From NCBI GenBank assembly GCA_021297895.1, contig JAJTHN010000001.1, positions 1 to 64,000 on the forward strand: a stretch of 64,000 nucleotides of DNA, written 5' to 3'. Shown here piece after piece: positions 51,270 through 59,631 of the stretch. The position numbers and the translations under genes are program-made. The notes below the pieces were generated by a model, which did no database searches, was not told the DNA's origin, and saw nothing but the letters and a program-made list of their open reading frames with translations. The DNA is from Phycisphaeraceae bacterium (GTDB lineage: Bacteria; Planctomycetota; Phycisphaerae; Phycisphaerales; UBA1924). Position 1 is the stretch's first letter, and every line of letters begins with the position of its first letter.

Positions 51270-51443
51270 TGCATATCTCCAGAGATTGAAACGGCGACTC
51301 TTCGCCGCGGATCACGCCCCGGCAGACACCGGACACGACCCGCCTCGACTTCGCCCTCCGCCCCCCTCCAGATGCACCGCCCCGCCCGCTCCGTCACAAC
51401 CCGCTTGATCGCCGCGACCGCCGAGGCCACCGAACCGCTCCCC

Positions 51444-52379
51444 TCACGCCTCCGCCGTGTCGTACCGCGATGAGTACCGCCCCTTGCTCAGCCACAGCAC
51501 CTGCCGGCACACATCGTTCACCAGCGCGCTGGCGCCGAATCGGAACCACTCCGGCGTCAGCCACGCATCGCCATCATCGATCACGCCCATCGTTTCCTTG
51601 ACCATCACCAGGTAGTGTAGCGCCTGCTTGGCCGTGCGGATGCCGCCCGCCGGCTTCATGCCGATCTTCCGCCCCGTCGCCAGCGCGTAATCACGGATCG
51701 CCTCGAGCATCACCAGCGTCACCGGCATCGTCGCCGCGGGCTCGACCTTGCCCGTGCTGGTCTTGATGAACCCGTGGTCCGCGCGCGTGTCGTGGAGCAC
51801 CTCGATCGCCAGATCGCTCACGCGCCGAACATTGTCCAGCGTCTCCAGTTCGCCCGTCTCGAGGATCACCTTCAGGTGCGCTCGCCCGCAGGCCTCGACC
51901 GTCGCGGCGATTTCCTCCCGCACCTTCTTCTCATTGCCCGCCAGGAACTCGCCCCGGCTGATGACCATGTCCACCTCATCCGCCCCGGCCTCCACCGCCC
52001 GGCGAACATCCTCCAGCCGCACCTTCAGCGGATACTGCCCGCTCGGAAAGCCCGTCGCCACGCTGGCAACATTCACGCCCTTGCCCCGCGCGCCGAACCG
52101 GTCCAACTCCTTCCGCGCCGCCCCGACCATGGTCGGATACACGCACACCGCCGCCACCGCCGGAAGCGTCTCCAGCCCCGCCGTGCCGTCTCCCGGATTC
52201 ACGGCCTTCCTGCACAGCGACCGGACCTTCTCCGGCGTGTCCTTGCCCTCCAGCGTCGTCAGATCGATCATCGACAGCGCCAGCTCCAGCCCCGCTCGCT
52301 TGGCCGAAGCCTTGATCGACCGCTTGGTAAAGCTCGCCGCCCGCTGCTCGGCCATCACTTTGTCAACCGTGTGCGCCAT
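51444..52379 (-). CDS. deoC: Deoxyribose-phosphate aldolase
   Basis: A 311-residue class I aldolase splitting 2-deoxyribose 5-phosphate into acetaldehyde and glyceraldehyde 3-phosphate. Core motifs are SMIDLTTLEGKDT, AVCVYPTMV, VASVATGFPSGQ, EAGADEVDMVISRGEFLAG, LKVILETGEL, HGFIKTSTGK with the Schiff-base lysine, and IGMKPAGGIRTAKQA. TACCCT lies 5 nt before ATG on the minus strand. The in-frame extension upstream is Gly/Arg-rich and non-coding. It heads a run with the SIMPL protein and an aldehyde dehydrogenase; acetaldehyde from its reaction is the likely substrate of the latter. Confidence 0.95.
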   Translation of the reverse strand: MAHTVDKVMAEQRAASFTKRSIKASAKRAGLELALSMIDLTTLEGKDTPEKVRSLCRKAVNPGDGTAGLETLPAVAAVCVYPTMVGAARKELDRFGARGKGVNVASVATGFPSGQYPLKVRLEDVRRAVEAGADEVDMVISRGEFLAGNEKKVREEIAATVEACGRAHLKVILETGELETLDNVRRVSDLAIEVLHDTRADHGFIKTSTGKVEPAATMPVTLVMLEAIRDYALATGRKIGMKPAGGIRTAKQALHYLVMVKETMGVIDDGDAWLTPEWFRFGASALVNDVCRQVLWLSKGRYSSRYDTAEA

Positions 52380-52384
52380 GCCGC

Positions 52385-52390
52385 AGGGTA
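52385..52390 (-). promoter_or_regulatory. -10 element of a leaderless promoter (deoC)
   Basis: TACCCT ends 5 nt before ATG at 52379 on the minus strand. It is divergent from the GNAT promoter 116 nt away. Confidence 0.5.
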
Positions 52391-52505
52391 GGTCGTCACT
52401 CCGCGCCGACTCTTCGCTGGCCGCACGACCAACTCCTCGTTCCACCACAACTTCAACGATCCTCGGCCGCCCCAACGCCTTCCCAACGCCGCACCGCGCG
52501 CCACA

Positions 52506-52511
52506 TACCGT
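52506..52511 (+). promoter_or_regulatory. -10 element of a leaderless promoter (GNAT gene)
   Basis: TACCGT ends 6 nt before ATG at 52518. No Shine-Dalgarno. Confidence 0.5.
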
Positions 52512-52517
52512 CGCCGC

Positions 52518-53204
52518 ATGTCCACCTCTGCGCCCGTCCCCCCCGCGCCCGCAACCCCCGCGCCCGCCACCCCCGCGCTCAACCCCATGCCGGCCCCCGC
52601 GCCGCTCACGCTCGCGCATCCGTCGCTCCGCGCCAGACTCATCCCGCTCGCGCCGGAGCATCACGCCGAGCTCCTCGCCGCGGCACAGGAAGACCCCGCC
52701 ATCTTCCGCTTCATGCCCAATGGCCCGTACCACACGCCCGAGGCGATGCACGCCTTCATCGCCCGCGCGCTGCAGGAACAGGCCGACGCCTCGTCCCTGC
52801 CCTTCGCCGTTGTCGACACCCGCGGCTGCGAGCACTGGCCCGCCAACACCATCGTCGGCAGCACCCGCTACATGGCCATCGACCGCCCCAACCACGCGCT
52901 GGAGATCGGCGCCACCTGGTACCGCGCCCGCGCCCAGCGCACCGCCATCAACACCGCGTGCAAACTCCTCCTGCTCACGCACGCCTTCGAGACGCTCCTG
53001 GCCCGCCGCGTATTCCTCAAGACCGACCTCCGCAACGAGCGCTCCCAGACCGCCATCGCCCGCATCGGCGGCGTGCGCGAGGGCGTTTTCCGCCAGGACC
53101 GCCGCCTGCCCGATGGCACCTGGCGCGACACCGTGTACTTCAGCATCATCGCCCCCGATTGGCCCGCCGTCCGCGCAAACCTGCTGGCCATGCTCGCTCG
53201 CTGA
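52518..53204 (+). CDS. GNAT acetyltransferase (RimJ/RimL type)
   Basis: A 228-residue acetyltransferase. It opens with a Pro/Ala-rich lead of about 30 residues. The GNAT core then shows LRARLIPLAPEHHAEL, FMPNGPYHTPEAM, IVGSTRYMAIDRPN, EIGATWYRARAQRTAINT (acetyl-CoA region), VFLKTDLRNERSQTAIARIGG and VREGVFRQDRR near the C-terminus. This pattern is that of N-terminal-acetyltransferases of ribosomal proteins and related enzymes acting on small molecules. The start is supported by TACCGT 6 nt upstream. It is followed 25 nt later by topoisomerase VI subunit A, so the two may share a transcript. Confidence 0.87.
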   Translation: MSTSAPVPPAPATPAPATPALNPMPAPAPLTLAHPSLRARLIPLAPEHHAELLAAAQEDPAIFRFMPNGPYHTPEAMHAFIARALQEQADASSLPFAVVDTRGCEHWPANTIVGSTRYMAIDRPNHALEIGATWYRARAQRTAINTACKLLLLTHAFETLLARRVFLKTDLRNERSQTAIARIGGVREGVFRQDRRLPDGTWRDTVYFSIIAPDWPAVRANLLAMLAR

Positions 53205-53217
53205 CCCGCCCGGGCGC

Positions 53218-53223
53218 TACCCT
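53218..53223 (+). promoter_or_regulatory. -10 element of a leaderless promoter (topoisomerase VI A)
   Basis: TACCCT ends 6 nt before ATG at 53230 (gap GCGATC). No Shine-Dalgarno. It overlaps the sequence just after the GNAT stop. Confidence 0.5.
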
Positions 53224-53229
53224 GCGATC

Positions 53230-54390
53230 ATGGCCAAGAAGAAGCCCGCCCCGGCACAGAAGAACCCTCCCGCACGCCCCTCCAGCAAGGCCGCTCGTGA
53301 GCGCGATCAGCGCACGCTCGCCAAGCTCGTCGGCCTGGCCGAGAATGTCTCAAAGTCCGCCTTCGCCGGCAAAGAGCCCAAGATCGAAATCCCCACGCGC
53401 ACCAAGAGCAACACCATCTGGAACCGCAAACGCGGCATCCTGGAGATGGGCGACGCCGCCGCGGAGCGCGAACTGTTCAACCTCAACCAGGCCAAGCAGT
53501 TCATGCAGACCATGCTGCACGCCAGCACCATCAAGGACCTCATCGAGGCCGACAAGACCAGCAGCCTCCGCGGCGTGTTCTACAAGGCCAAACACACCGT
53601 CGCCGGCACCAAGGAAAACACCTTCGATACACAGGATGAAAGCGACCCCATCCTCGAAGACCTCGAGGTCTCCATGGGCGCGCTCCGCGAGGAACTCCAC
53701 GTCTTCGCCGAGAACCGCGGCTCCATGGTCGGCAACATCACCCTGGTCGACAAGGGCGACAGCATCGACTGCCGCCGCATGGGCAGCGGCGGCTACGCCA
53801 TCCCCAGCATCGTCGAGCCCGACGTGATCCAGTTCGCCAAGTGCGAGGCCAAGTTCGTCCTGCACGTCGAAAAGGGCACCGTCTGGAACCGCTTCAACGA
53901 AGACCGCTTCTGGGAACGCAACAACTGCATCCTCACCCACGGCGCCGGCCAGCCCCCCCGCGGCGTGCGCCGCCTGCTCCAGCGCTTCAACCAGGAACTC
54001 AAGCTCCCCATCATCTGCGTGCTCGACTGCGACCCGTGGGGACATTACATCTACAGCGTCATCAAGCAGGGCTCCATCAGCCTCGCCTTCGAGTCCTCGC
54101 GCCTGGCCATCCCCGAGGCCCGCTTCCTTGGCATCCGCTCCAAGGACTACACCGAGTGCGACCTGCCCGACGCGGTCAAGATCGACCTGACCGACAACGA
54201 CATCAAGCGCGCGAACGAAATCCGCGCGTACCCCTGGTTCGCCGACAACAAGCAGTGGCAGAAGGAAATCGACCTCCTGCTCCGCAACGGCTTCAAGATG
54301 GAAGTCGAGTCGCTGATCACCAAGGACATCAGTTACGTCACCGAGCAGTACGTGCCCGAACGCCTCGAAGAAGAAGACTGGCTGGACTGA
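53230..54390 (+). CDS. top6A: DNA topoisomerase VI subunit A (Spo11-like)
   Basis: A 386-residue type IIB topoisomerase subunit with a Lys-rich lead of about 30 residues. The 5Y-CAP domain has SSLRGVFYKAKHT, in which Y118 is the likely strand-cleaving tyrosine. The Toprim domain has VLHVEKGTVWNRF (conserved glutamate) and ICVLDCDPWGHYIYSVIKQGS (D-x-D-P-x-G metal site), then a further helix-rich part. In archaea, subunits A and B form one operon and are both needed. No subunit B gene lies on either side here, the neighbours being a GNAT and TolC. Transcript seems leaderless. Confidence 0.93.
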   Translation: MAKKKPAPAQKNPPARPSSKAARERDQRTLAKLVGLAENVSKSAFAGKEPKIEIPTRTKSNTIWNRKRGILEMGDAAAERELFNLNQAKQFMQTMLHASTIKDLIEADKTSSLRGVFYKAKHTVAGTKENTFDTQDESDPILEDLEVSMGALREELHVFAENRGSMVGNITLVDKGDSIDCRRMGSGGYAIPSIVEPDVIQFAKCEAKFVLHVEKGTVWNRFNEDRFWERNNCILTHGAGQPPRGVRRLLQRFNQELKLPIICVLDCDPWGHYIYSVIKQGSISLAFESSRLAIPEARFLGIRSKDYTECDLPDAVKIDLTDNDIKRANEIRAYPWFADNKQWQKEIDLLLRNGFKMEVESLITKDISYVTEQYVPERLEEEDWLD

Positions 54391-54509
54391 TCCCCACGCC
54401 CCCCTCACCCCCCCTCAACCCAGACGCCGGACCTGAGGCGTCCTCGCCGAAGGTCCGGATGGCCAGTCTCGCCCGGACGCCATAGCCCCCACCCAACTCC
54501 ACACATCCC

Positions 54510-54566
54510 AAGATCCTCCCCCATTTCCCAATTGGGGGAGGTGCCGAGTCTTCGAGGCGGAGGGGG
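54510..54566. repeat. REP-like palindromic element, copy 2
   Basis: AAGATCCTCCCCC, then CATTTCCCAATT, GGGGGAGGTGCCGAGTC, TTCGAGG and CGGAGGGGG. It matches the copy at 164-218 except in the loop and a few positions. It occupies the gap between topoisomerase VI A and TolC; the rest of 54391-54659 shows nothing further. Confidence 0.6.
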
Positions 54567-54659
54567 CCTGAGCGCCCGTTCAACGCCCCGACCGGACGAC
54601 GCCGGACATCTCAATCGCGCTTCACATCGCCGCGTTCACTCGCCCGCTTGCCCGCTCGC

Positions 54660-56399
54660 CTATTTGCTCTCGACGCCGCCCATCCCCGGCAACCTCTCCA
54701 GCGTCCCGTCCCTCGAAACACGCAACTGCCCGGTCCGCAGCAGGTAGTCCAGGATCGCCACCTGCAGGTCCGTCCGCGCCCGGTCGCGCGCGTTCCGCGC
54801 CCGGCTCAGCGCCTGGGCCGTTTCGACGATCTGCTGCGCCGTCACCTCATCGCGCTTGAGTTCCTGCTCCTCGGCGCGCCGCTCGGCGATCTGCACGCTC
54901 CGTTCCTGAATCTGCAGACTGAACCGCGCCAGTTCGATGTTCCGCACCGCCGAGCGCGCATCGACCACCACATTGTCGCGCGCCTGGCCGAAGCTCCGCT
55001 CCGCCGCCTGCGCGCCGATCGTCGCGATCCGGAGGTTGTAAGTTTCGACCGTCCGGTCCAGCGGGATCGTCAGCGTCGCGCCCGCCGTGGTGACGTTCGA
55101 GTCCGGGTTGATCAGCGTCGCATCGCCGAGGCTCCGCGAGTCGCTGTTGCCCATCGTCACCGACCCGCTCAGGTTCAGGTCCGGCAGCAGCCCGTTCCGC
55201 GCGTTGCGGACCGCACGCCTGCTGTCCTCGACCTGATCGCGCTGGGTCTGAAGGTCCAGCCGATACTGCAGCGCCAGCACCCCCGCTTCCTCCGGCGTCA
55301 CCTGCGGGTCGGGAATGTTGAACTCCTCCGGCACAAGTTTCACCGCTTGATCCAGCCCCAGCCCCAGCCGCACCTTGAACCGGTCCAGCGACAGAATGTA
55401 CCGCTCTCGCAGGCTCGCCAGCGTCGCCGTTCGAGAGAGCACTTCGTTCGATGCGATGTTCTTCTCGAACTCCGCCAACCGCCCCGCGGCGACCAGCGCC
55501 GCCGTCCGCTGCTCCGTCCGACGCACGAGCTCCAGCGCCTCGGTCTCGTTGGCGATCTCCTGCTGCGTCTGCACCAGGTTGAAGTACTCCTGCGAAATGT
55601 CCACCAGGAACGACCGCCGGAAGTCCTCGAACGCCCGGGCCGCGTACACCAGATCGCGCTCGGTCTGGATCAGGTTCTCGCGTGCGATGTCCCCCGCACC
55701 GCGCAGCAGCGGGATCGTGCCGCTGAGGATCAACTGCGAGGTCTGAACGTAACTGTCCGTCGCCGCGCCGCGCAACTGGTCCGTCAGCCCGAACAGATAC
55801 GTCGCCGCCAACTGCCCGCCGAACGGCAGCCGCTGCGTCACGCCCACGCTGTTGACCACATTCAGCGCCGTCGGCGTCGGCAATTCGCTCCCGTACGTCT
55901 GCGTCACCGTCGCGGCGACCTGCGCCGCCAACTGCGGGTTCCACAGGTGACGCTCGCTGAGCACCCTGATCGCCGCGATGAAGTACGCCTCCTCGCGCGT
56001 GAGCAACTCGCGGCTGGTCCGCTGCGCCTGCCGCAACGCCCCCTGCAGGTTCAACTCCATCGCCCCCTGACCCTCCTCAGAGAACGACTTGAGCCGCTCA
56101 TCAATGTCCCGCTTCTCATCCGCGGCGTCGTACTTCAACTCCCCCGCCTGGGGGTTCAGCGTGCCCGGCGTCCCGCGACGGTACGCCGGATCATCAACAT
56201 TCCCAGCCCCACCCCAAACGCGGGATGGAGAAGTCGATGCCCCCAACAGGCCCGATCGCTCCCGGATCAGCGCATCCGTCCGCTGGTCCACATCTTCCAA
56301 GCCGCGCACACACCCGCCCGCACCCAGCCAAAGCCCCATGGCGGAGACTCCAACCGCCCGGATCGGGTGAAATTGTCCCCGCTTGTTCGGATTTCGCAC
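54660..56399 (-). CDS. TolC-family outer-membrane efflux lipoprotein
   Basis: A 579-residue lipoprotein channel (lipobox LGAGGC, cysteine about 30) of the outer-membrane efflux family. Two OEP-type repeats are visible, with long coiled-coil helices such as FLVDISQEYFNLVQTQQEIANE and, in the second half, ARSAVRNIELARFSLQIQER and VETAQALSRARNARDRARTDL. A Ser/Gly/Thr-rich lead of about 80 residues precedes the barrel part. GTG at 56399 has AGGAG 8 nt upstream. TACACT (plus 56428-56433, minus strand) would give a start about 21 nt before it. It is divergent from the GH35 gene. No inner-membrane pump genes are adjacent. Confidence 0.87.
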   Translation of the reverse strand: MRNPNKRGQFHPIRAVGVSAMGLWLGAGGCVRGLEDVDQRTDALIRERSGLLGASTSPSRVWGGAGNVDDPAYRRGTPGTLNPQAGELKYDAADEKRDIDERLKSFSEEGQGAMELNLQGALRQAQRTSRELLTREEAYFIAAIRVLSERHLWNPQLAAQVAATVTQTYGSELPTPTALNVVNSVGVTQRLPFGGQLAATYLFGLTDQLRGAATDSYVQTSQLILSGTIPLLRGAGDIARENLIQTERDLVYAARAFEDFRRSFLVDISQEYFNLVQTQQEIANETEALELVRRTEQRTAALVAAGRLAEFEKNIASNEVLSRTATLASLRERYILSLDRFKVRLGLGLDQAVKLVPEEFNIPDPQVTPEEAGVLALQYRLDLQTQRDQVEDSRRAVRNARNGLLPDLNLSGSVTMGNSDSRSLGDATLINPDSNVTTAGATLTIPLDRTVETYNLRIATIGAQAAERSFGQARDNVVVDARSAVRNIELARFSLQIQERSVQIAERRAEEQELKRDEVTAQQIVETAQALSRARNARDRARTDLQVAILDYLLRTGQLRVSRDGTLERLPGMGGVESK

Positions 56400-56594
56400 G
56401 GATATTGCTCCTGTCGCGCTTGGTGCGAGTGTAGCGGGATCCGCGCCCGGCGTTGCTTACCGGCCCTCGTTTACCTATCGTTCATCCGTTGAGGCCGCAC
56501 ATCGTGGCCCCGACCGCTCCTGCGGAGTCGCGGCGTTCGGTTTGTGTCAAGTTTTCGCCGCCCTGCATCCCCCAAAACCGGGAGCCCACCAACC

Positions 56595-59500
56595 ATGGCG
56601 GCGATCACCTACGACGGTCAAAGCTTCATGATCGACGGCCGGCGCATCTGGCTCGTCTCTGGCACCGTCCACATGGCCCGCACTCCGCGCGAGCAGTGGG
56701 CGGACCTGATCAACACCTGCAAACTCTCGGGCCTGAACGCCATCACCATTCCGGTGGTCTGGGCGCGCCACGAGCCGCGGCCGGGGCAGTTCGACTTTAC
56801 CGGCGACAACGACCTGAAGTACTTTGTCGAGCTCGTCGGCCAGGCCGGCATGTACGCCATCCTCCGCATGGGCCCGTACATCGGCGGCGGCTACGACATG
56901 GGCGGCCTGCCCCCGTGGCTGCTCACTCTCAAGGACGCCGCGCTCCGCACGGCCAACACCGCGTTCCTCGAGGCCACCAGCCGCTTCTTCACCGCCCTGA
57001 GCAAGCAGCTCCGCGACCTGCAGGCCACCGCCCTGGTCGCCGGGCCGATCGTCCTTGTCCAGAACGAGCAGGGCTGGACCTGCGGCGCGGACGAACTGGC
57101 CGAAGATTATCTTGGCGAACTCGATCGTTACATTCGCGAGGCCGGCTTTGAGGTTCCGATCCTCAACGGCAACGACCTCTGGCAGGGCGTCGAGGGAGAG
57201 ATCGAGTGCTGGAGCGGGAGCACCAACATGCTCTCGAATCTCCGCCAGCTCGCCTCCGTCCGCCCGAGCCAGCCCCGCATCGTCGGCGAGTTCCGCGTCG
57301 GCTCCCCGCAGGTCTGGGGCGAGCCCGTCCGCCAGCCGGAGCTCAACGGCGCATCGATGAGCCCGTCGCAGCTCCAGCGCCGACTGGCCGAGGTCCTCGC
57401 CGCGGGCGCTCAGTTCAATATCGAGCCCATGTTCGGCGGCACGAGCTTCGGCTTCTCCGCCGGCCGCCTGGGCAACGCCCCGGCCCGCTTCCTCTGCACC
57501 AGCCACGACTGCGGCGCGCCGATCGACGCCGCGGGGCGCCCCGGCCCGCTGCGCGAGCCGCTCCGGCGCGTGGCGATGTTCGCCCGCTCGTTCGGGCGCG
57601 TGCTGGCGCACCTGGACCCCAAGCGTCAGCTCGTCACCATGCTCCCGTCCGAGGAAGCCGGCGACAACGCCGACTCCGGCCCCGTCGTCGTGCACGCCGG
57701 CGGCTCGCAGGGCTCGGTCGTCTTCGTCTTCCGCGGCGAGCGCCCTGAGAAGTCCGGCAAGGCCTCGCGCGACACCAACCGCCCCGTCCGCCTGCTGCTG
57801 CCCAACGGCGAGCAGATCCCCGTCTACACCGGCGAAGACCCGGTCTGCTGGGTGCTCGTCGATGTCCGCCTGGCAGGCCGGGCTCAACTGGACTATTGCA
57901 ACCTCTCCGCCTTCGCGCTCGTCGGCAAGGCCTTCGTCGTCGCCGGCCCGCGCAACACGCCGGTGCGCATGAGCATCAACGGCTCGCCGCTGGAGGCCAC
58001 CGTTCCCGCCGACGGCACGCCGGAAATCATCGAGCACGAGTCGATGACGATCGTCATCGTCGCCGACGATGACCTGCCCAGCGTGCAGGTGACCGACGAT
58101 GCGGTGTTCATCAACGCCGACGCCGTCACATCCGCGGGCGAGGCGGTCGTGCACACGGCTGATCAGGAAGTCACGCGCATCGGTGCCGACGGCTTGGTCA
58201 CGACCATGATCCACGAACTGGCCGGCGGCTCATCCAAGCGCAAGCACACCACGCCCCCCGCCGCGGCCAAGCCGCGAAAGCCCATCGCCGTTCACAACGC
58301 CCGCACCGCGGCCGCCGCGGCCAAGGCCCCCGCCGCAGGCTCGGCCGCCAAGCCCGCCAAGGGCAAGTCGCGCCCCGCGCCGGCGCCGATGGTCGAACCC
58401 GCGCCGCCGCCGCCCCCGCCGCCGATGCCCAAGCTGCATCTCCAGCCCCCGCCCCGCTCGCATCAGGCCCCGGCGTTCGATGCCTGGACCTGCGCGCCGC
58501 TGGATGATTACATCGACGGCAGCAGCGCACGCTTCGCCAGCATCTCCGGCCCGACCGACCTCAACCGCCTCGGCGCGGCCTCGGGATACGGCTGGTACCG
58601 CCTGTCCATCCGCCCGCGCTCCGCGGGCCGGACCGATGTCGCATGGCCCGACAGCGCCGACCGTCTGCACCTGTTCCTGGATGCCCACGACGCCGGCGTC
58701 CTGGGTGTCGGCCCCGGCGCGAGCCACGACGCGGCACTGAACCTCAAGAAGAAAGACCAGACCCTCGTCGTGCTCGCCGAGAACTTCGGCCGCTTCGCCG
58801 AGGGTCAGCACCTGGGCGAGCCCAAGGGCGCCTTCGGCCACCTGCTCGAGGTCAAGCCCGCCAAGTTCCACAAGCCCGTGCTCCGCAAGGCCGACCCCGT
58901 CGCCCCGCTCACCGTCCGCTCCCCGCTGATGGAAGTCCACGAGCAGGACCTGACCGACCCGCTCCGCGTCGCGTGGGAATGGAACGGCAAGCGCAAGAAC
59001 CCGCTGCTGGTCCGCATCAACCTGCCGAAGAACTCCACGATCCGCGGCGTGATCCTGCTGAACTCCACGCCGGTCCGCTTCTTCGATGCCGCCGGCCCCG
59101 GCAACATCCTCATGCTCCCCGACGACATGGCCAAGGGGGCCAACGTTCTGGAGCTCGCCATCCTCGGCGACGCGCAGGCCGCGATCACGCAACTGCAGGA
59201 CGCTCTCGAGTTCCTCGACGTGACAAATGTCCTGACCGACGAGGCCGAGTGGGCATTCGCCAAGTGGGAACGCCCCGGCGATGAGGCCTTCCGTCCGCTC
59301 CGCAGCGCCGGCCGCCAGCCCGGCCCGGCGTGGTTCAAGGGAACCTTCAACAGCGGCTCACACCGCGAGCCGCTGCTGCTGCACATGGCCGGCATGACCA
59401 AGGGTCAGGTGTACGTCAACGGCCGCCACATCGGCCGCTACTTCACCGCCGACGCCAAGGGTCACGACGTCGGGCCGCAGATCGACCTGCTTATCCCCGA

Positions 59501-59606
59501 GGCGTTCATCCGCCCCGGCCAGAGCAACGAGGTCGCGATCTTCGACGAGCACGGCCACACCCCGGGCCGCGTCAAGCTGCTGCTCTGCCCCGAGGCCAAG
59601 CGCTGA
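56595..59606 (+). CDS. Glycoside hydrolase family 35 protein (beta-galactosidase-like), without signal peptide
   Basis: A 1003-residue protein. The TIM-barrel opens with TYDGQSFMIDGRRIWLVSGTVHMAR and has TIPVVWARHEPRPGQFDF, MGPYIGGGYDMGGLPPWLL, LVQNEQGW (acid/base glutamate in NEQ) and RIVGEFRVGSPQVWGEP (nucleophile region). A beta-domain follows; a 60-residue Ala/Pro-rich linker lies near 555-620. Then come further beta domains with late WFKGTFNSGSH and GQVYVNGRHIGRYF, the jelly-roll signature of GH35 C-terminal parts. No signal peptide is present, so it is probably cytoplasmic or exported by another route. GGAG lies about 10 nt before ATG. Substrate likely a beta-galactoside. Confidence 0.85.
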   Translation: MAAITYDGQSFMIDGRRIWLVSGTVHMARTPREQWADLINTCKLSGLNAITIPVVWARHEPRPGQFDFTGDNDLKYFVELVGQAGMYAILRMGPYIGGGYDMGGLPPWLLTLKDAALRTANTAFLEATSRFFTALSKQLRDLQATALVAGPIVLVQNEQGWTCGADELAEDYLGELDRYIREAGFEVPILNGNDLWQGVEGEIECWSGSTNMLSNLRQLASVRPSQPRIVGEFRVGSPQVWGEPVRQPELNGASMSPSQLQRRLAEVLAAGAQFNIEPMFGGTSFGFSAGRLGNAPARFLCTSHDCGAPIDAAGRPGPLREPLRRVAMFARSFGRVLAHLDPKRQLVTMLPSEEAGDNADSGPVVVHAGGSQGSVVFVFRGERPEKSGKASRDTNRPVRLLLPNGEQIPVYTGEDPVCWVLVDVRLAGRAQLDYCNLSAFALVGKAFVVAGPRNTPVRMSINGSPLEATVPADGTPEIIEHESMTIVIVADDDLPSVQVTDDAVFINADAVTSAGEAVVHTADQEVTRIGADGLVTTMIHELAGGSSKRKHTTPPAAAKPRKPIAVHNARTAAAAAKAPAAGSAAKPAKGKSRPAPAPMVEPAPPPPPPPMPKLHLQPPPRSHQAPAFDAWTCAPLDDYIDGSSARFASISGPTDLNRLGAASGYGWYRLSIRPRSAGRTDVAWPDSADRLHLFLDAHDAGVLGVGPGASHDAALNLKKKDQTLVVLAENFGRFAEGQHLGEPKGAFGHLLEVKPAKFHKPVLRKADPVAPLTVRSPLMEVHEQDLTDPLRVAWEWNGKRKNPLLVRINLPKNSTIRGVILLNSTPVRFFDAAGPGNILMLPDDMAKGANVLELAILGDAQAAITQLQDALEFLDVTNVLTDEAEWAFAKWERPGDEAFRPLRSAGRQPGPAWFKGTFNSGSHREPLLLHMAGMTKGQVYVNGRHIGRYFTADAKGHDVGPQIDLLIPEAFIRPGQSNEVAIFDEHGHTPGRVKLLLCPEAKR

Positions 59607-59631
59607 GCCGCGGCACGCGAAGGAGTTCGCC

